Below are positions 9,883 through 18,676 of a stretch of 64,000 bases of DNA, piece by piece. This DNA is from Natrinema thermotolerans DSM 11552. Its GTDB lineage: Archaea > Halobacteriota > Halobacteria > Halobacteriales > Natrialbaceae. How positions within the stretch are numbered: the first letter of the stretch is position 1; every line of letters starts with the position of its first letter. The stretch covers positions 46,062-110,061 of the forward strand of contig AOIR01000050.1 in NCBI GenBank assembly GCA_000337115.1. Direction: 5' to 3'. A model generated the notes under the pieces. The model saw only the letters and a list, made by a program, of their open reading frames with translations, had not been told where the DNA came from and did not search any database. Both the position numbers and the translations under genes were made by a program.

Positions 9883-10491
9883 TTACTGCCAGAACCGCTT
9901 CGCGAACCGCGAGAGAAAGCCCTCGTCGGGCGTCGTCACGTCGTCCCAGAGGGTAAACGCCTCGGCCACGTCGGCGGCCTCGCTGGCGACGTGGTCCTCC
10001 TTCTCGGGGACCACGACGACGAGGTTCACCTCGTAGTGGCCGTGATAGCCGAACTTCAGGAGAGTCCGATCGCGAAAGTCCCCAACGAACGCGCGGACGT
10101 CGTCGGAGAGTTCGTCCGCGACGAGGACGAACGAGAAGTCCGTCCCGAAGTGTTCCTCGTCGGGGACGACCCGCTCGTCCGCGAGGTCGTGGCCCAGATC
10201 GACGAGTCGCTCGAGTTCCGCGACCGTCGGACGGGACTCCCGACGGGCAAAGAGATACTCCTCGGCCTCGTGGTCGGCGTAGGACAGCGCCGGGTGGAAG
10301 AACTGTTTCTGGCTGCGGACCCGCAGCTTCCCGTAGAGGTCCCAGCGCTCGCCGCCGGCCCGGTGGTCCTTCTCGAGGTCGTAGTTGTACAGCAGTCGGT
10401 CGGACACCCGGTCGAGGTACTCGTCCTCCCAGTCGGGGACCGCCTCGCGGATTTCGGCCGGCAGTTCCGCCGGTGCCCGCTCGTCGCTCAT
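9883..10491 (-). CDS. Conserved haloarchaeal protein of unknown function (202 aa)
   Basis: 202 aa, acidic, no signal peptide or membrane segment. Soluble alpha/beta pattern with a hydrophobic strand ADELSDDVRAFVGDF and another at YEVNLVVVVPEKE. No catalytic motif recognised. The single ATG start gives a fully haloarchaeal codon pattern, and the gene is isolated between convergent cstA and a divergent small gene. Function not assigned. Confidence 0.75.
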   Translation of the reverse strand: MSDERAPAELPAEIREAVPDWEDEYLDRVSDRLLYNYDLEKDHRAGGERWDLYGKLRVRSQKQFFHPALSYADHEAEEYLFARRESRPTVAELERLVDLGHDLADERVVPDEEHFGTDFSFVLVADELSDDVRAFVGDFRDRTLLKFGYHGHYEVNLVVVVPEKEDHVASEAADVAEAFTLWDDVTTPDEGFLSRFAKRFWQ

Positions 10492-10689
10492 CGCGCGGCG
10501 ACGGACCGCGGGCTGGTTCGGTCGCGATCCGGCGTCGGCTCGGTTCCGGTCGAATCCGTGACGGGGTTTCGCATACCACTCGTTGCGCTCGGAATATCAA
10601 ATACCCGTCGGTGGACGGCGAGCCGGCGCTGCGGCGCTCGAGCGGTAGGCTTTAGCCGCCGGAGCTATTTCTTCGTGTAAGGCGTTACC

Positions 10690-10914
10690 ATGGGGAGCAA
10701 ACGGACCGAAGCCTGTGGCCGGTGTTCGATGTCGACGGTCGTCGACGTCGCCTCGAGCGACGAGGACGACGGGGACGACGCTCGCGACCCGTTCGGCGAG
10801 GACGCGATCGAGGTCGACGACGAGACACTCCGGCGCGTCTCGCCGGGCGCGTGGATCGGCCGCGTGACCGATCGGATCGACGACCTCGGCCACCGGCTCA
10901 TTTACGGCCGCTGA
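10690..10914 (+). CDS. Small haloarchaeal protein (74 aa)
   Basis: 74 aa, strongly acidic in the middle (ASSDEDDGDDARD), with a lone CGRC pair near the N-terminus and an amphipathic C-terminal helix. One CxxC is too few for a zinc ribbon in a monomer. Upstream TAGCCGCCGGAGCTATTTC offers a weak box A about 27 bp before the ATG. Function unknown. Confidence 0.6.
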   Translation: MGSKRTEACGRCSMSTVVDVASSDEDDGDDARDPFGEDAIEVDDETLRRVSPGAWIGRVTDRIDDLGHRLIYGR

Positions 10915-10951
10915 CCAGCCACGCCGGTTCCGCGAGCGAACGGGCCGACGG

Positions 10952-11176
10952 TCAGGACATCGTCACGAGATACGTCAGCGCGAACAGCAGTATCGCCGCC
11001 GTGGCGACATTGATAGGACTGAACTCGAGGACGTCCAGAAAGGACAGTCCCCAGACGACCGTCCAACCGAACAGCGTCGAGAGGACGGCGTTCATCACGA
11101 GCAGGACCCGCGGGTCGCCCTGCGAGGATGATACGCCGGCCTCGAACCCCTCGCGGTCGGAGTCCTCGTCGTTCAT
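10952..11176 (-). CDS. Small membrane protein (74 aa, two TM helices)
   Basis: After an acidic 25-residue cytosolic tail there are two predicted membrane helices (VLLVMNAVLSTLFGWTVVW and INVATAAILLFALTYLV). I start at the ATG at 11176 (MNDEDSD) because the upstream in-frame extension is short and non-acidic. Convergent with the 74-aa gene. Function unknown. Confidence 0.65.
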   Translation of the reverse strand: MNDEDSDREGFEAGVSSSQGDPRVLLVMNAVLSTLFGWTVVWGLSFLDVLEFSPINVATAAILLFALTYLVTMS

Positions 11177-11284
11177 ACAGGGAGACGGCGGCACCGCCAC
11201 TTATAGCTTCGCCGGCGCGGTCGCGTCGGACGGGCCGGAAACCGCACGGTCTAGCTCTTTGCCGCTCGAGTCCGAACGGCGGGT

Positions 11285-11605
11285 ATGCAACTCCGTAATC
11301 GCGACGGCACGCCCGTCGATCCGGTCCCGTTCGGCGTCGTGGTCGGACTCGCGTTCATGGCCCTGCTGTCGTTCGGGCCGCTGTACGGACAGGCGCTGGG
11401 CCTGTCCCTCGAGGCGGCGATCTGGCTCTCGACGGCGGTGTTCGTCGTCACCGCCGCCGGCGCCTTCTACCGGCAGATCTGGACCGCTCGGCCCGAACTC
11501 GACTACGAGGTTGCGGCCGCGGTCCGCGCACGGCGGGTGTTCTATCTCATTCCGATCCTCGGAGCGCTGCTCGTCGCGCTGTCCGTGCCGCTCGTGGTCG
11601 GCTGA
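11285..11605 (+). CDS. Small membrane protein (106 aa, three TM helices)
   Basis: 106 aa with three hydrophobic segments (about residues 16-38, 43-64 and 87-105) and a short charged loop (RPELDYEVAAAVRARR) before the last. No family recognised. Divergently arranged with the 74-aa membrane protein over about 110 bp that would hold both promoters. Confidence 0.65.
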   Translation: MQLRNRDGTPVDPVPFGVVVGLAFMALLSFGPLYGQALGLSLEAAIWLSTAVFVVTAAGAFYRQIWTARPELDYEVAAAVRARRVFYLIPILGALLVALSVPLVVG

Positions 11606-11704
11606 GACGGATCGCCCCGGATCGGTAGCGTACCCCGATCCGCGATCGTGCGTCTGTGACACATTGTCGCACGATATTAGTGGCCGCCGACCGAACGACC
11701 CCGT

Positions 11705-11908
11705 ATGGGACTCATCGACTCGGTCAAAACGGCCCTCAGCTCGCCCGCGCCGAAAGAGCGGCCCGACGACGGCTCCACGGGAGCCTACTGGTGTGACGAC
11801 TGCGCCATCCGCATCAGGGGCGTCGACCTCGAGGGGGAGCCGGTCTGCCCGGACTGCGGTTCGGAGATGCGCTTCGAGCGCGCGACCGGTCGCGACTGTG
11901 CGTGTTGA
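11705..11908 (+). CDS. Small double-knuckle zinc-ribbon protein (67 aa)
   Basis: 67 aa with CDDC and CPDC 18 residues apart, a classic zinc ribbon, plus a terminal CAC. Box A GATATTA lies at about 11673, roughly 30 bp before the ATG. Probably a small nucleic-acid- or protein-binding ribbon; no partner identifiable. It converges on the CobW GTPase gene. Confidence 0.75.
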   Translation: MGLIDSVKTALSSPAPKERPDDGSTGAYWCDDCAIRIRGVDLEGEPVCPDCGSEMRFERATGRDCAC

Positions 11909-11920
11909 GACGGGACCCGG

Positions 11921-13147
11921 TCACGGCTCACGGACGACGACGGCCGCCCCCTGCTCGTCGGGGAACGGCCCCTCGAGGGCGCCCTCCCACTCCGCGTCGG
12001 TGACCAGCGCGTCCTCGAGGCCCTTCCGCAGCGCCGCCTCGTCGTAGTCGGTGCCGATGAACACCAGTTCCGTCCGCCGGTCGCCGTGTTCGTCGTGCCA
12101 CTCGAGATCGGGACGATTCGACCGGTACATGTCCCGTTCGACCGCGGGCAGGCTGGCGATCCAGGGACCCTGTGCCGTGGCCCTGATCGAGGGGCCGGCC
12201 CCCGCGATCGAGACCCGCATCTCGTTGTCGGCGAGCCACGCGGTCCCCTTCGAGCGGACGATCGACCGCGGCAGTTCGCGGAGGACGGCGGCGAACCGCT
12301 CGGGGTGAAACGGCCGCCGGGCCCGGTAGACGAACGAGGAGACGCCGTAGACTTCGTCGGGGTGGTGATGGCCGTGGTGGTCGTCGTGACGGCCGTCGCC
12401 CTCGTGGTCGGTGCCCTCGCCATCGGTCGACTCGAGTGCGCGCTTCCAGCCCGGCAGGTCGGTCACCCGATCCGGGTCGAACAGGCCGGCACCGAGCAGT
12501 CGGTCGGGATCGACCGCCGCAAACTCCGTGCGGATCGTCTCCGCGTCGGGCTGGAGCGCACCGACGAGTTCTTCGGCCTCCTCGAGTTCCGCCTCGGTAC
12601 AGCGATCGGCCTTGTTGAGCAACACGAGGTTCGAGACCTCGACCTGCTCGACGAGCAGGTCAGAAAGGGGTCGGTCGTCTTCTTCGCCCCGGCGCTCGGG
12701 AGCGTTCGCGCCCGCGAAGGCCTCGAGGAACGCCGGCGTGTCGAGGACGGTCACGAGCGTGTCGACGTCGTACAGCGCCGCGACCCGGGATTCGGTCGTG
12801 AACAACCGTGCGACGGGTGCGGGCTCGGAGATCCCCGACGACTCGACGATCAGGTGATCGAACGAGCGATCGCGGGCCAGCCTGACCACGGCGGTCTCGA
12901 GGTCGTCCTGGAGTTCACAGCAGATACAGCCGTTCGAGAGTTCCGCGACGCCGTCGTCGAGTTCGAGTTCCGATCCTTCGGCGACGAGGTCGGCGTCGAC
13001 GTTGACCTCCCCCATGTCGTTGACCAACACTGCAAGCGACCGGTCGCCGGCGTTCGACAGCAGATGGTTCAAAAGCGTCGTCTTCCCCGCCCCGAGACTG
13101 CCCGAGAGGATCGTGACGGGACGTCCGTCGTCCGTGTCCGTTCTCAT
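11921..13147 (-). CDS. CobW/YjiA-type G3E GTPase, probable metallochaperone
   Basis: 408 aa. P-loop GSLGAGKTT at residues 16-24, the metal-binding GCICCEL (CxCC at 74-77), a G4 NKAD-like LLNKADRC, and a CobW C-terminal domain (VSSFVYRARRPFHPERF). A His-rich linker (HDDHHGHHHPDE) before the C-terminal domain is typical of zinc, nickel or cobalt delivery GTPases. Start at 13147, where the upstream frame stops looking like protein. It is divergent from the 98-aa/ArsA pair over 75 bp, which suggests shared control. Metal identity is an inference only. Confidence 0.9.
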   Translation of the reverse strand: MRTDTDDGRPVTILSGSLGAGKTTLLNHLLSNAGDRSLAVLVNDMGEVNVDADLVAEGSELELDDGVAELSNGCICCELQDDLETAVVRLARDRSFDHLIVESSGISEPAPVARLFTTESRVAALYDVDTLVTVLDTPAFLEAFAGANAPERRGEEDDRPLSDLLVEQVEVSNLVLLNKADRCTEAELEEAEELVGALQPDAETIRTEFAAVDPDRLLGAGLFDPDRVTDLPGWKRALESTDGEGTDHEGDGRHDDHHGHHHPDEVYGVSSFVYRARRPFHPERFAAVLRELPRSIVRSKGTAWLADNEMRVSIAGAGPSIRATAQGPWIASLPAVERDMYRSNRPDLEWHDEHGDRRTELVFIGTDYDEAALRKGLEDALVTDAEWEGALEGPFPDEQGAAVVVREP

Positions 13148-13222
13148 AGCCGGATACCAGACGCTGGAACGTCTTGAAAGCGAGCCACGAGGGTTTTTAG
13201 CGCTCGATACACAGATACAGGC

Positions 13223-13519
13223 ATGGACCTGGCCGACCGGATCGACGCGTTTCGCGAGACGCTCGAGGAGTGGCTCCGGGGGCTCTATCACGGGATGATC
13301 TCGCACCCAGCCTACGAGAAGATCGAGAAGGAAGCCGAGGACGCCGAGGACGCGTTCATCCTGGCGTGTTTCCCGGACGCCTTCGGCATCCCGTCGCCGG
13401 TCTCCTACTACACCGCCGAACTGCTACCCTATCTCGAGGACGAGTTCGAGGCCTGGGAGCGCCGGCTGTGGGACCGCGGCACGTACCTCGAACGAAAGGG
13501 TCAGCAGTACCACTTCTGA
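13223..13519 (+). CDS. Conserved 98-aa protein translationally coupled to ArsA-family ATPase
   Basis: 98 aa, helical, rich in aromatic and acidic residues, with one cysteine (LACFPDAFGIPSPVSYYT). Box A GGTTTTTAG lies about 27 bp upstream, so the mRNA is probably leaderless. The TGA shares its last base with the ATG of the ATPase gene, which implies co-translation and perhaps a complex. No family function is known to me. Confidence 0.8.
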   Translation: MDLADRIDAFRETLEEWLRGLYHGMISHPAYEKIEKEAEDAEDAFILACFPDAFGIPSPVSYYTAELLPYLEDEFEAWERRLWDRGTYLERKGQQYHF

Positions 13520-14493
13520 TGGAACCGTTCGTCTTCTTCGGCGGCAAGGGCGGCGTCGGCAAAACGACGGTGTCGTGTGCCTACGGGCTCAAGTGCGCCC
13601 GCGACGGCCACCGAACCCTCGTCGTCTCGACCGACCCCGCCCACTCCGTCACGGACGTCTTCGACCAGCCGTTCGGGGACTCGCCGCGACCGGTCGAGGG
13701 GGTCGATCGACTCGAGGCCATGCAGATCGACCCCGAGGACGAGGTCACCCGGCACTTAGACGAGATCCGGCAGGACCTCTCCGAGCAGGTGTCGGCCTCG
13801 ATGGTCAACGAGATCAACCGCCAGCTCGAGATGGCTCACGGGACGCCGGGGGCCTACGAGTCAGCGCTGTTCGACCGGTTCATCGAGGTGATGCGCACCG
13901 CCGACGACTACGACCGGGTCGTCTTCGACACCGCGCCCTCGGGCAGCACGCTCCGCCTGCTCGGGCTGCCGGACCTGCTCGAGGACTGGATCGACCGGCT
14001 AATGTACAAGCGCCGGACCAGCATCGACCTCTTCGAGAAGGCCGCCGTCGGCAACAACGAACCCCGCCGCGTGATGGAGGGCGACCCCGTTCTAGCGCGA
14101 CTCGAGGAGCGCAAGTCCTTCTTCGAGTTCGCCGGGTCGGCGCTGCACGACGACGCCGCGTTCTTCCTCGTCCTCAACCCCGACGAACTGTCGGTCAACG
14201 AAACCCGCCGCTCGATCGCCGACATCCGCGAAAAGGACCTCGCCGTCCGTGGACTCGTCGCCAACAAGCTCACGCCGTCGCCGGACCCCGACGAGAACGG
14301 CCGGGGCGCACGCTACCTCCGCGAGCGGGTCGCGACGGAGGAGGAACGCCTCGAGACCATTCGGTCCGAGTTCGAGCCGCCGCTGGTCGCCGAAATCGGC
14401 TGGCGAAGTTCGGAGGTCAAAGGCGACCTACTCGACGACGTCGCCGCCGAACTCGATATCGCGACCGCGGTCGAGCCGCCGACGCACGTCTAG
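13519..14493 (+). CDS. arsA: ArsA/Get3-family ATPase
   Basis: 324 aa. Deviant Walker A GGKGGVGKTT at residues 8-17, the STDPAHS switch I and FDTAPSGSTLRLL (switch II). A single ATPase unit, shorter than the two-domain bacterial ArsA. Archaeal Get3/ArsA relatives shuttle tail-anchored proteins or act in metal handling. No arsenic genes lie nearby, so arsenite export is unlikely. The start overlaps the previous stop by one base. Confidence 0.9.
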   Translation: MEPFVFFGGKGGVGKTTVSCAYGLKCARDGHRTLVVSTDPAHSVTDVFDQPFGDSPRPVEGVDRLEAMQIDPEDEVTRHLDEIRQDLSEQVSASMVNEINRQLEMAHGTPGAYESALFDRFIEVMRTADDYDRVVFDTAPSGSTLRLLGLPDLLEDWIDRLMYKRRTSIDLFEKAAVGNNEPRRVMEGDPVLARLEERKSFFEFAGSALHDDAAFFLVLNPDELSVNETRRSIADIREKDLAVRGLVANKLTPSPDPDENGRGARYLRERVATEEERLETIRSEFEPPLVAEIGWRSSEVKGDLLDDVAAELDIATAVEPPTHV

Positions 14494-14591
14494 CCCCCGC
14501 TCGAGTCGACTGCGCGAATCTGATACGCCCATACATACCACCCCAGCGACGGAGGGAAACCCGTTTACGCTGGCCGCGCCACGGACGGATA

Positions 14592-15791
14592 ATGAGTACG
14601 AGTTACCGAATCGGACTGGTCGGCAAACCGTCCGTCGGCAAGTCCTCTTTCTTCAACGCCGCGACGATGAACGACGTGCCCGAGGGGGCCTACCCGTTCA
14701 CGACGATCGACCCCAGCGTCGGCGAGGCCTACGTCCGCGTCGACTGTGCGGCCCCCGAATTCGACGAGGAGTGTACGCCTAACATCGGCTACTGCGACCA
14801 CGGGACGCGGTTCGTCCCCACGAAGCTCGTCGACGTCGCCGGGCTCATCCCCGGCGCACACGAGGGCAACGGGCTGGGCAATCAGTTCCTCTCCGACCTG
14901 AACGAGACCGACGTCCTCGTCCACGTCGTCGACTTCTCCGGACAAACCGACGCCGAAGGCGAACCCACCGAGGGCCACGACCCCCGTGACGACATCGACT
15001 TCCTCGAGGTGGAACTCGATCAATGGTATCTCGACGTCCTCGAGAAGGGGATCGAACGCTACGAATCGGGATACACGACCGAGGACGACGCCATCGAGGA
15101 GGAACTCGCCGAGCAGATGAGCGCGTTCAAGACCACCGACGACGAGATCAAGCGCCTGATCCGGCGGGTCGATGTCGGTTTCGAACCCGAGGCCTGGGAC
15201 GACGAGGACAAACTCGAGCTGGCCCGCGAGATCCGCAAGGAGACCAAGCCGATGGTCATCGCGGCGAACAAGATGGACACGCCCGAGGCACAGGAGAACT
15301 ACGAGGCGATCGCGAACGATCCGGACTACGATCACCTGACGATCGTGCCCTGTAGTGCTCACGCCGAGAAGGCGCTGAAATCGGCCGACAAGGCCGGCGT
15401 CGTCGACTACCGGCCCGGCGATGACGACTTTGAAATCACGGGCGACGTCTCCGGCGACCAGGAACAGGGACTCGAGCAGATCCGGGACTTCCTCGACGAG
15501 TTCGGCGCGACGGGCGTCCAGGCGGCACTCGAGACCGCGCTCTTCGACGTGCTGGGCGTGACGCCGGTGTTCCCCGGCGGCGCGAACGGGCTGGGCAACG
15601 AACGCGGCGAGGTGTTGCCCGACTGTTATCTGATCCCGCCGAACTCGACCGCGGAGGACTTCGCCTACAGCCTCCACTCGGACATCGGCGACGGGTTCCT
15701 GCACGCGATCGACTGTCGGACGAACCGTCAACTGGGCAAGGACTACGAGGTCGCGTCTCGCGACGTGATCGAAGTTATCACGACGAACTGA
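14592..15791 (+). CDS. Archaeal OBG/YchF-related GTPase with TGS domain
   Basis: 399 aa. G1 GKPSVGKSSFFNA (residues 11-23), G3 DVAGLIPGAHEGNGLG, an alpha-helical insert around residues 120-200, G4-like AANKMD, and a C-terminal TGS-like domain (PGGANGLGNERGEVLPDCYL). This is the archaeal YchF-related form linked to ribosome or translation factors. Box A GTTTACGC lies about 30 bp before the ATG. Confidence 0.9.
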   Translation: MSTSYRIGLVGKPSVGKSSFFNAATMNDVPEGAYPFTTIDPSVGEAYVRVDCAAPEFDEECTPNIGYCDHGTRFVPTKLVDVAGLIPGAHEGNGLGNQFLSDLNETDVLVHVVDFSGQTDAEGEPTEGHDPRDDIDFLEVELDQWYLDVLEKGIERYESGYTTEDDAIEEELAEQMSAFKTTDDEIKRLIRRVDVGFEPEAWDDEDKLELAREIRKETKPMVIAANKMDTPEAQENYEAIANDPDYDHLTIVPCSAHAEKALKSADKAGVVDYRPGDDDFEITGDVSGDQEQGLEQIRDFLDEFGATGVQAALETALFDVLGVTPVFPGGANGLGNERGEVLPDCYLIPPNSTAEDFAYSLHSDIGDGFLHAIDCRTNRQLGKDYEVASRDVIEVITTN

Positions 15792-16024
15792 CCGACCGCA
15801 GTTGGCGACTCCTGCGGGACCTTCCGCACGTCGCCGGCCCGGCCTGACCGGAAGAGCCCAGCATGCGTCCCCGTTCGGGGCGACTACGGACGACAGCAGA
15901 GCTGTCACGCCCTTCCTGCCGACGACCGACCCGGCCAACGCTGCGGTCCGTCGAAGTACGACAAAAGATGCGGCGAGGTCAGTGGTACACGGCGCGGATC
16001 ACTTACGGATAACCGCTGGAATCG

Positions 16025-17977
16025 TTACTCCCGCGATGGAACGACGTGACCGATCGAACCGCTGGTACCGTCGTACGAGAGCATCGCGTACCGGATTTCG
16101 TCGGCATCGACGGAAACGGTATCTCCCTGTTCGAACTCACCGTCGATTTCCTCGCCGAGGTCGATCTCGCTGAAGCCGTCTTCGGTCATGACCCGGAGGG
16201 TAAGCTCCGACGCGGCGACCGAATCGCCGCCGACGTGTTCGATCACGCCCTGATCCTCGTCGAACTCGAGTTCGATCCGCGGTCGCGGATGGGTTCCGCT
16301 GACACGGACATCGTCGTCACCCCAGACGACGGTGACATCCGATCCGGCCGCAACGTCGTCGACTTCGATCGTCGCCCCCGAAGAGACAGTGTCCGCCTCG
16401 TCGGCCCACTGCGTCTCGGCCGGCTCGTCGTCGATCAGCAGTTCGTACGCGTCGGCCGGGCGCTCGCCGTCCTCGAGTTCGAGCGTCGCCGAGAGCGTCT
16501 TGCGCTCGAAGTCGTAGTCGAAGGCCACGGTCCCCGGCGGCCGGGCACGGAAGTGTGCGATACTGTCTTCCATCGTCGTTCCGTCCCAACAGACGAGAAC
16601 GGTGTCACCCGGCCGAATGTCCTCGAGCGTCGTCCCGTCGCCCGAACGCATCGTTCCGGACCACGGCTGAGCGGTGGTTCGTGGCTCGACTTCCTCGTCA
16701 GGGGAATGGTACCACGGTCGTTCGTCGTAGACGGCGATGGAAACCCGCTCGCCCTCGAGCGGGAACTCGTCCGCGTACTCGACGGTGAGCGTTCCGGCGT
16801 CGACGTCGTAGTCGTATTCGAACTCGAACCGATCGAGGATCGACGTCCCGCTCGTGCTGCTCCCGGCCGCGTGGTCGTGGGTGAGGGTGATCGATAGGTT
16901 CGGCTCGACATCGTCCATGTCGACGACGATCGTATCTCCCTCTTCGAGGGTGCCGTGGCTGTTGGTCCAGATATCGCGGTCGTACTCCTCGCCGCCCACC
17001 TCGAGCGTGAGATCCTCGACCGGGGTCGGATCGCCGCGTCCGATCTCGATCTCGAGTTGGTCGTCCTCGAGATCGATGTCCTCCTCGGGCCGGAGACTTC
17101 CCGGGCTCTCGTGGTCGTTGGCTTCCCGTTCGGCGGCGAGATCGCGCTCGGCGGTGATGGTGACGAGCGACCCGTCTCGTTCGACCGTCGGCTCGCCGGT
17201 GAGCGCCATGTAGCGCAACTCGCTCGTGAGCGTATCGACCAGTTCGTCGGTGACCTCCGTGGCGTCCTCGAAGGCGACGCCGATGTTCATCTCGAGGGTA
17301 TCCGGATCGAGGACGGTCGTTGCTCGGGCACTGTATTCGATGGCGGCGGCGTCGGTGAAGTCGGGGAACTGATATCCCTCGCCGATCTGGACCGTGTAGT
17401 CGGCATGCTCCCCGTCGAAGAGGCCGAACGCCTCCTCGAGCAGGGGTTCGGCGTCCAGCAGTCGCTTGGCCTCGCCCGCGTTCGCCGCGAGGGCCTCGCC
17501 GATCCGCTCGTCGTTTTCGGCGGCGACGACGACCGTCTCGGTGACGGCGGCGACCATCTCATTGTCTTCGCGGCGCTCGTACTCGACGCCGCCGTCGGTC
17601 TCGCGAATGTCGCCGTCGTCCTCGAGTTCGAAGTCACCGGCGATGACGACGATCGGCATCGAGAACGCATCGTCGTCGGTCGCGTAGACGAACGCCTGCT
17701 TCGAGATCGACTCGGGATCGATCCCAAACCCGCTGCCCGTCGACATGTGTCCGTAGGGGTCGTTGGCCTTTCGCTGCTGCTCGAGATCCCTCGTCACAAC
17801 TGCCATCGAGTCCGATTCGGCCGAGGCCGGGAAATAGTCGAAGAGGGAGTCGAACGCCGGCGAGCCGACATCGTTGGTGGACCGTCCGTCCGTCGCGCTG
17901 ACAGCGTTTCCTGCCAGTGCGACGGTCATCGTCGTGCCGATACTGCCGAGGAGGGTTCGGCGGGGATACTGCGGCAT
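16025..17977 (-). CDS. Tat-exported repeat protein of unknown function (650 aa)
   Basis: Starts MPQYPRRTLLGSIG, a twin-arginine signal with a short hydrophobic core ending near SATDG; I therefore use the ATG at 17977. The N-terminal half (about residues 40-295) is unique and acidic. The C-terminal half has repeated beta units with the pattern F-x-YD-aromatic/D...TL-x-(V/A), then a W or hydrophobic core, then (E/S)G-(D/A)T-x-(V/E)VD-x-(D/V). These are alike at about residues 300-385, 395-490, 495-580 and 585-650, resembling the Ig-like modules of archaeal pilin-type (DUF1628) proteins. Probably an extracellular or S-layer-associated protein; ligand unknown. Confidence 0.8.
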   Translation of the reverse strand: MPQYPRRTLLGSIGTTMTVALAGNAVSATDGRSTNDVGSPAFDSLFDYFPASAESDSMAVVTRDLEQQRKANDPYGHMSTGSGFGIDPESISKQAFVYATDDDAFSMPIVVIAGDFELEDDGDIRETDGGVEYERREDNEMVAAVTETVVVAAENDERIGEALAANAGEAKRLLDAEPLLEEAFGLFDGEHADYTVQIGEGYQFPDFTDAAAIEYSARATTVLDPDTLEMNIGVAFEDATEVTDELVDTLTSELRYMALTGEPTVERDGSLVTITAERDLAAEREANDHESPGSLRPEEDIDLEDDQLEIEIGRGDPTPVEDLTLEVGGEEYDRDIWTNSHGTLEEGDTIVVDMDDVEPNLSITLTHDHAAGSSTSGTSILDRFEFEYDYDVDAGTLTVEYADEFPLEGERVSIAVYDERPWYHSPDEEVEPRTTAQPWSGTMRSGDGTTLEDIRPGDTVLVCWDGTTMEDSIAHFRARPPGTVAFDYDFERKTLSATLELEDGERPADAYELLIDDEPAETQWADEADTVSSGATIEVDDVAAGSDVTVVWGDDDVRVSGTHPRPRIELEFDEDQGVIEHVGGDSVAASELTLRVMTEDGFSEIDLGEEIDGEFEQGDTVSVDADEIRYAMLSYDGTSGSIGHVVPSRE

Positions 17978-18097
17978 ACGATCCGATTTCGTTCCCCGCA
18001 CCACAAGTAGGTTTTCATAACTTTCTGCGTTAGAAACAGGTTCGGTCGATCGGCCCCGATCGACGATTCCACCGCCCGGCGATCCAGTCCCGAGCCG

Positions 18098-18508
18098 TTA
18101 CTCGAAACCGGTCTCGGCCGACTCGAGCAGATTCGTGAGTTCGCCCCGCCGTTTCCAGGCGGCGATCCGATCGCCGAACGGTAGGGGGGCGGCGAGTTCG
18201 ACCGCCGAGCGGGCGGTGAGTCGGGTCCGACCGTGGTCGACGGGGTCGATCTCGAGCCACGTCTCCATCGCCGAAAAGGGGCCGCGCTCGCTCTCCTGCG
18301 TGTAGTAGATCGTCCCGTCGCGGTCCTCGAACCGCAGCGGCAGTTGCAGTCCCGGGCCGCTGGCGACGACGACCGTCGCCCCGTCCCGCTCCTCGACGCG
18401 TTCGATCGCGAAACTCCCCTCTGCCTCGACGATCGTCGCCGGCTCGAGCCACGCCGACAGCTCGGTCGGAGCCGCAGCGACGACTCCAGAGACCGTCACA
18501 TCACGCAT
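18098..18508 (-). CDS. SRPBCC (START-like) fold protein
   Basis: 136 aa. The pattern of a leading strand MRDVTVSGVVAAAP, a helix, then successive antiparallel strands ending in a long C-terminal helix (AAWKRRGELTNLLESAE) fits the SRPBCC/polyketide-cyclase helix-grip fold used for hydrophobic ligands. Ligand unknown. Divergent from the next gene with about 168 bp between them. Confidence 0.7.
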   Translation of the reverse strand: MRDVTVSGVVAAAPTELSAWLEPATIVEAEGSFAIERVEERDGATVVVASGPGLQLPLRFEDRDGTIYYTQESERGPFSAMETWLEIDPVDHGRTRLTARSAVELAAPLPFGDRIAAWKRRGELTNLLESAETGFE

Positions 18509-18676
18509 ATCGGCCCCACGGACGGAACGGCCATAAACGTCGGTCGTCACGGACTTCACGTTCGGCTCGGGGCGTCTCGCTCGTTCCGTCGGTGTCTCAG
18601 CTCCCGTCGTGACCGAGTCCCGGCGAATCCGTACCGAGGCGACAAGTTCTCCTGCCGGGCCCGCTATGTCCCGGTA

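Noticed and set aside
15842..15885. Possible small RNA hairpin around CCCCGTTCGGGG after the OBG gene
   Set aside because: Short GC stem in a GC-rich region, with no promoter box before it.
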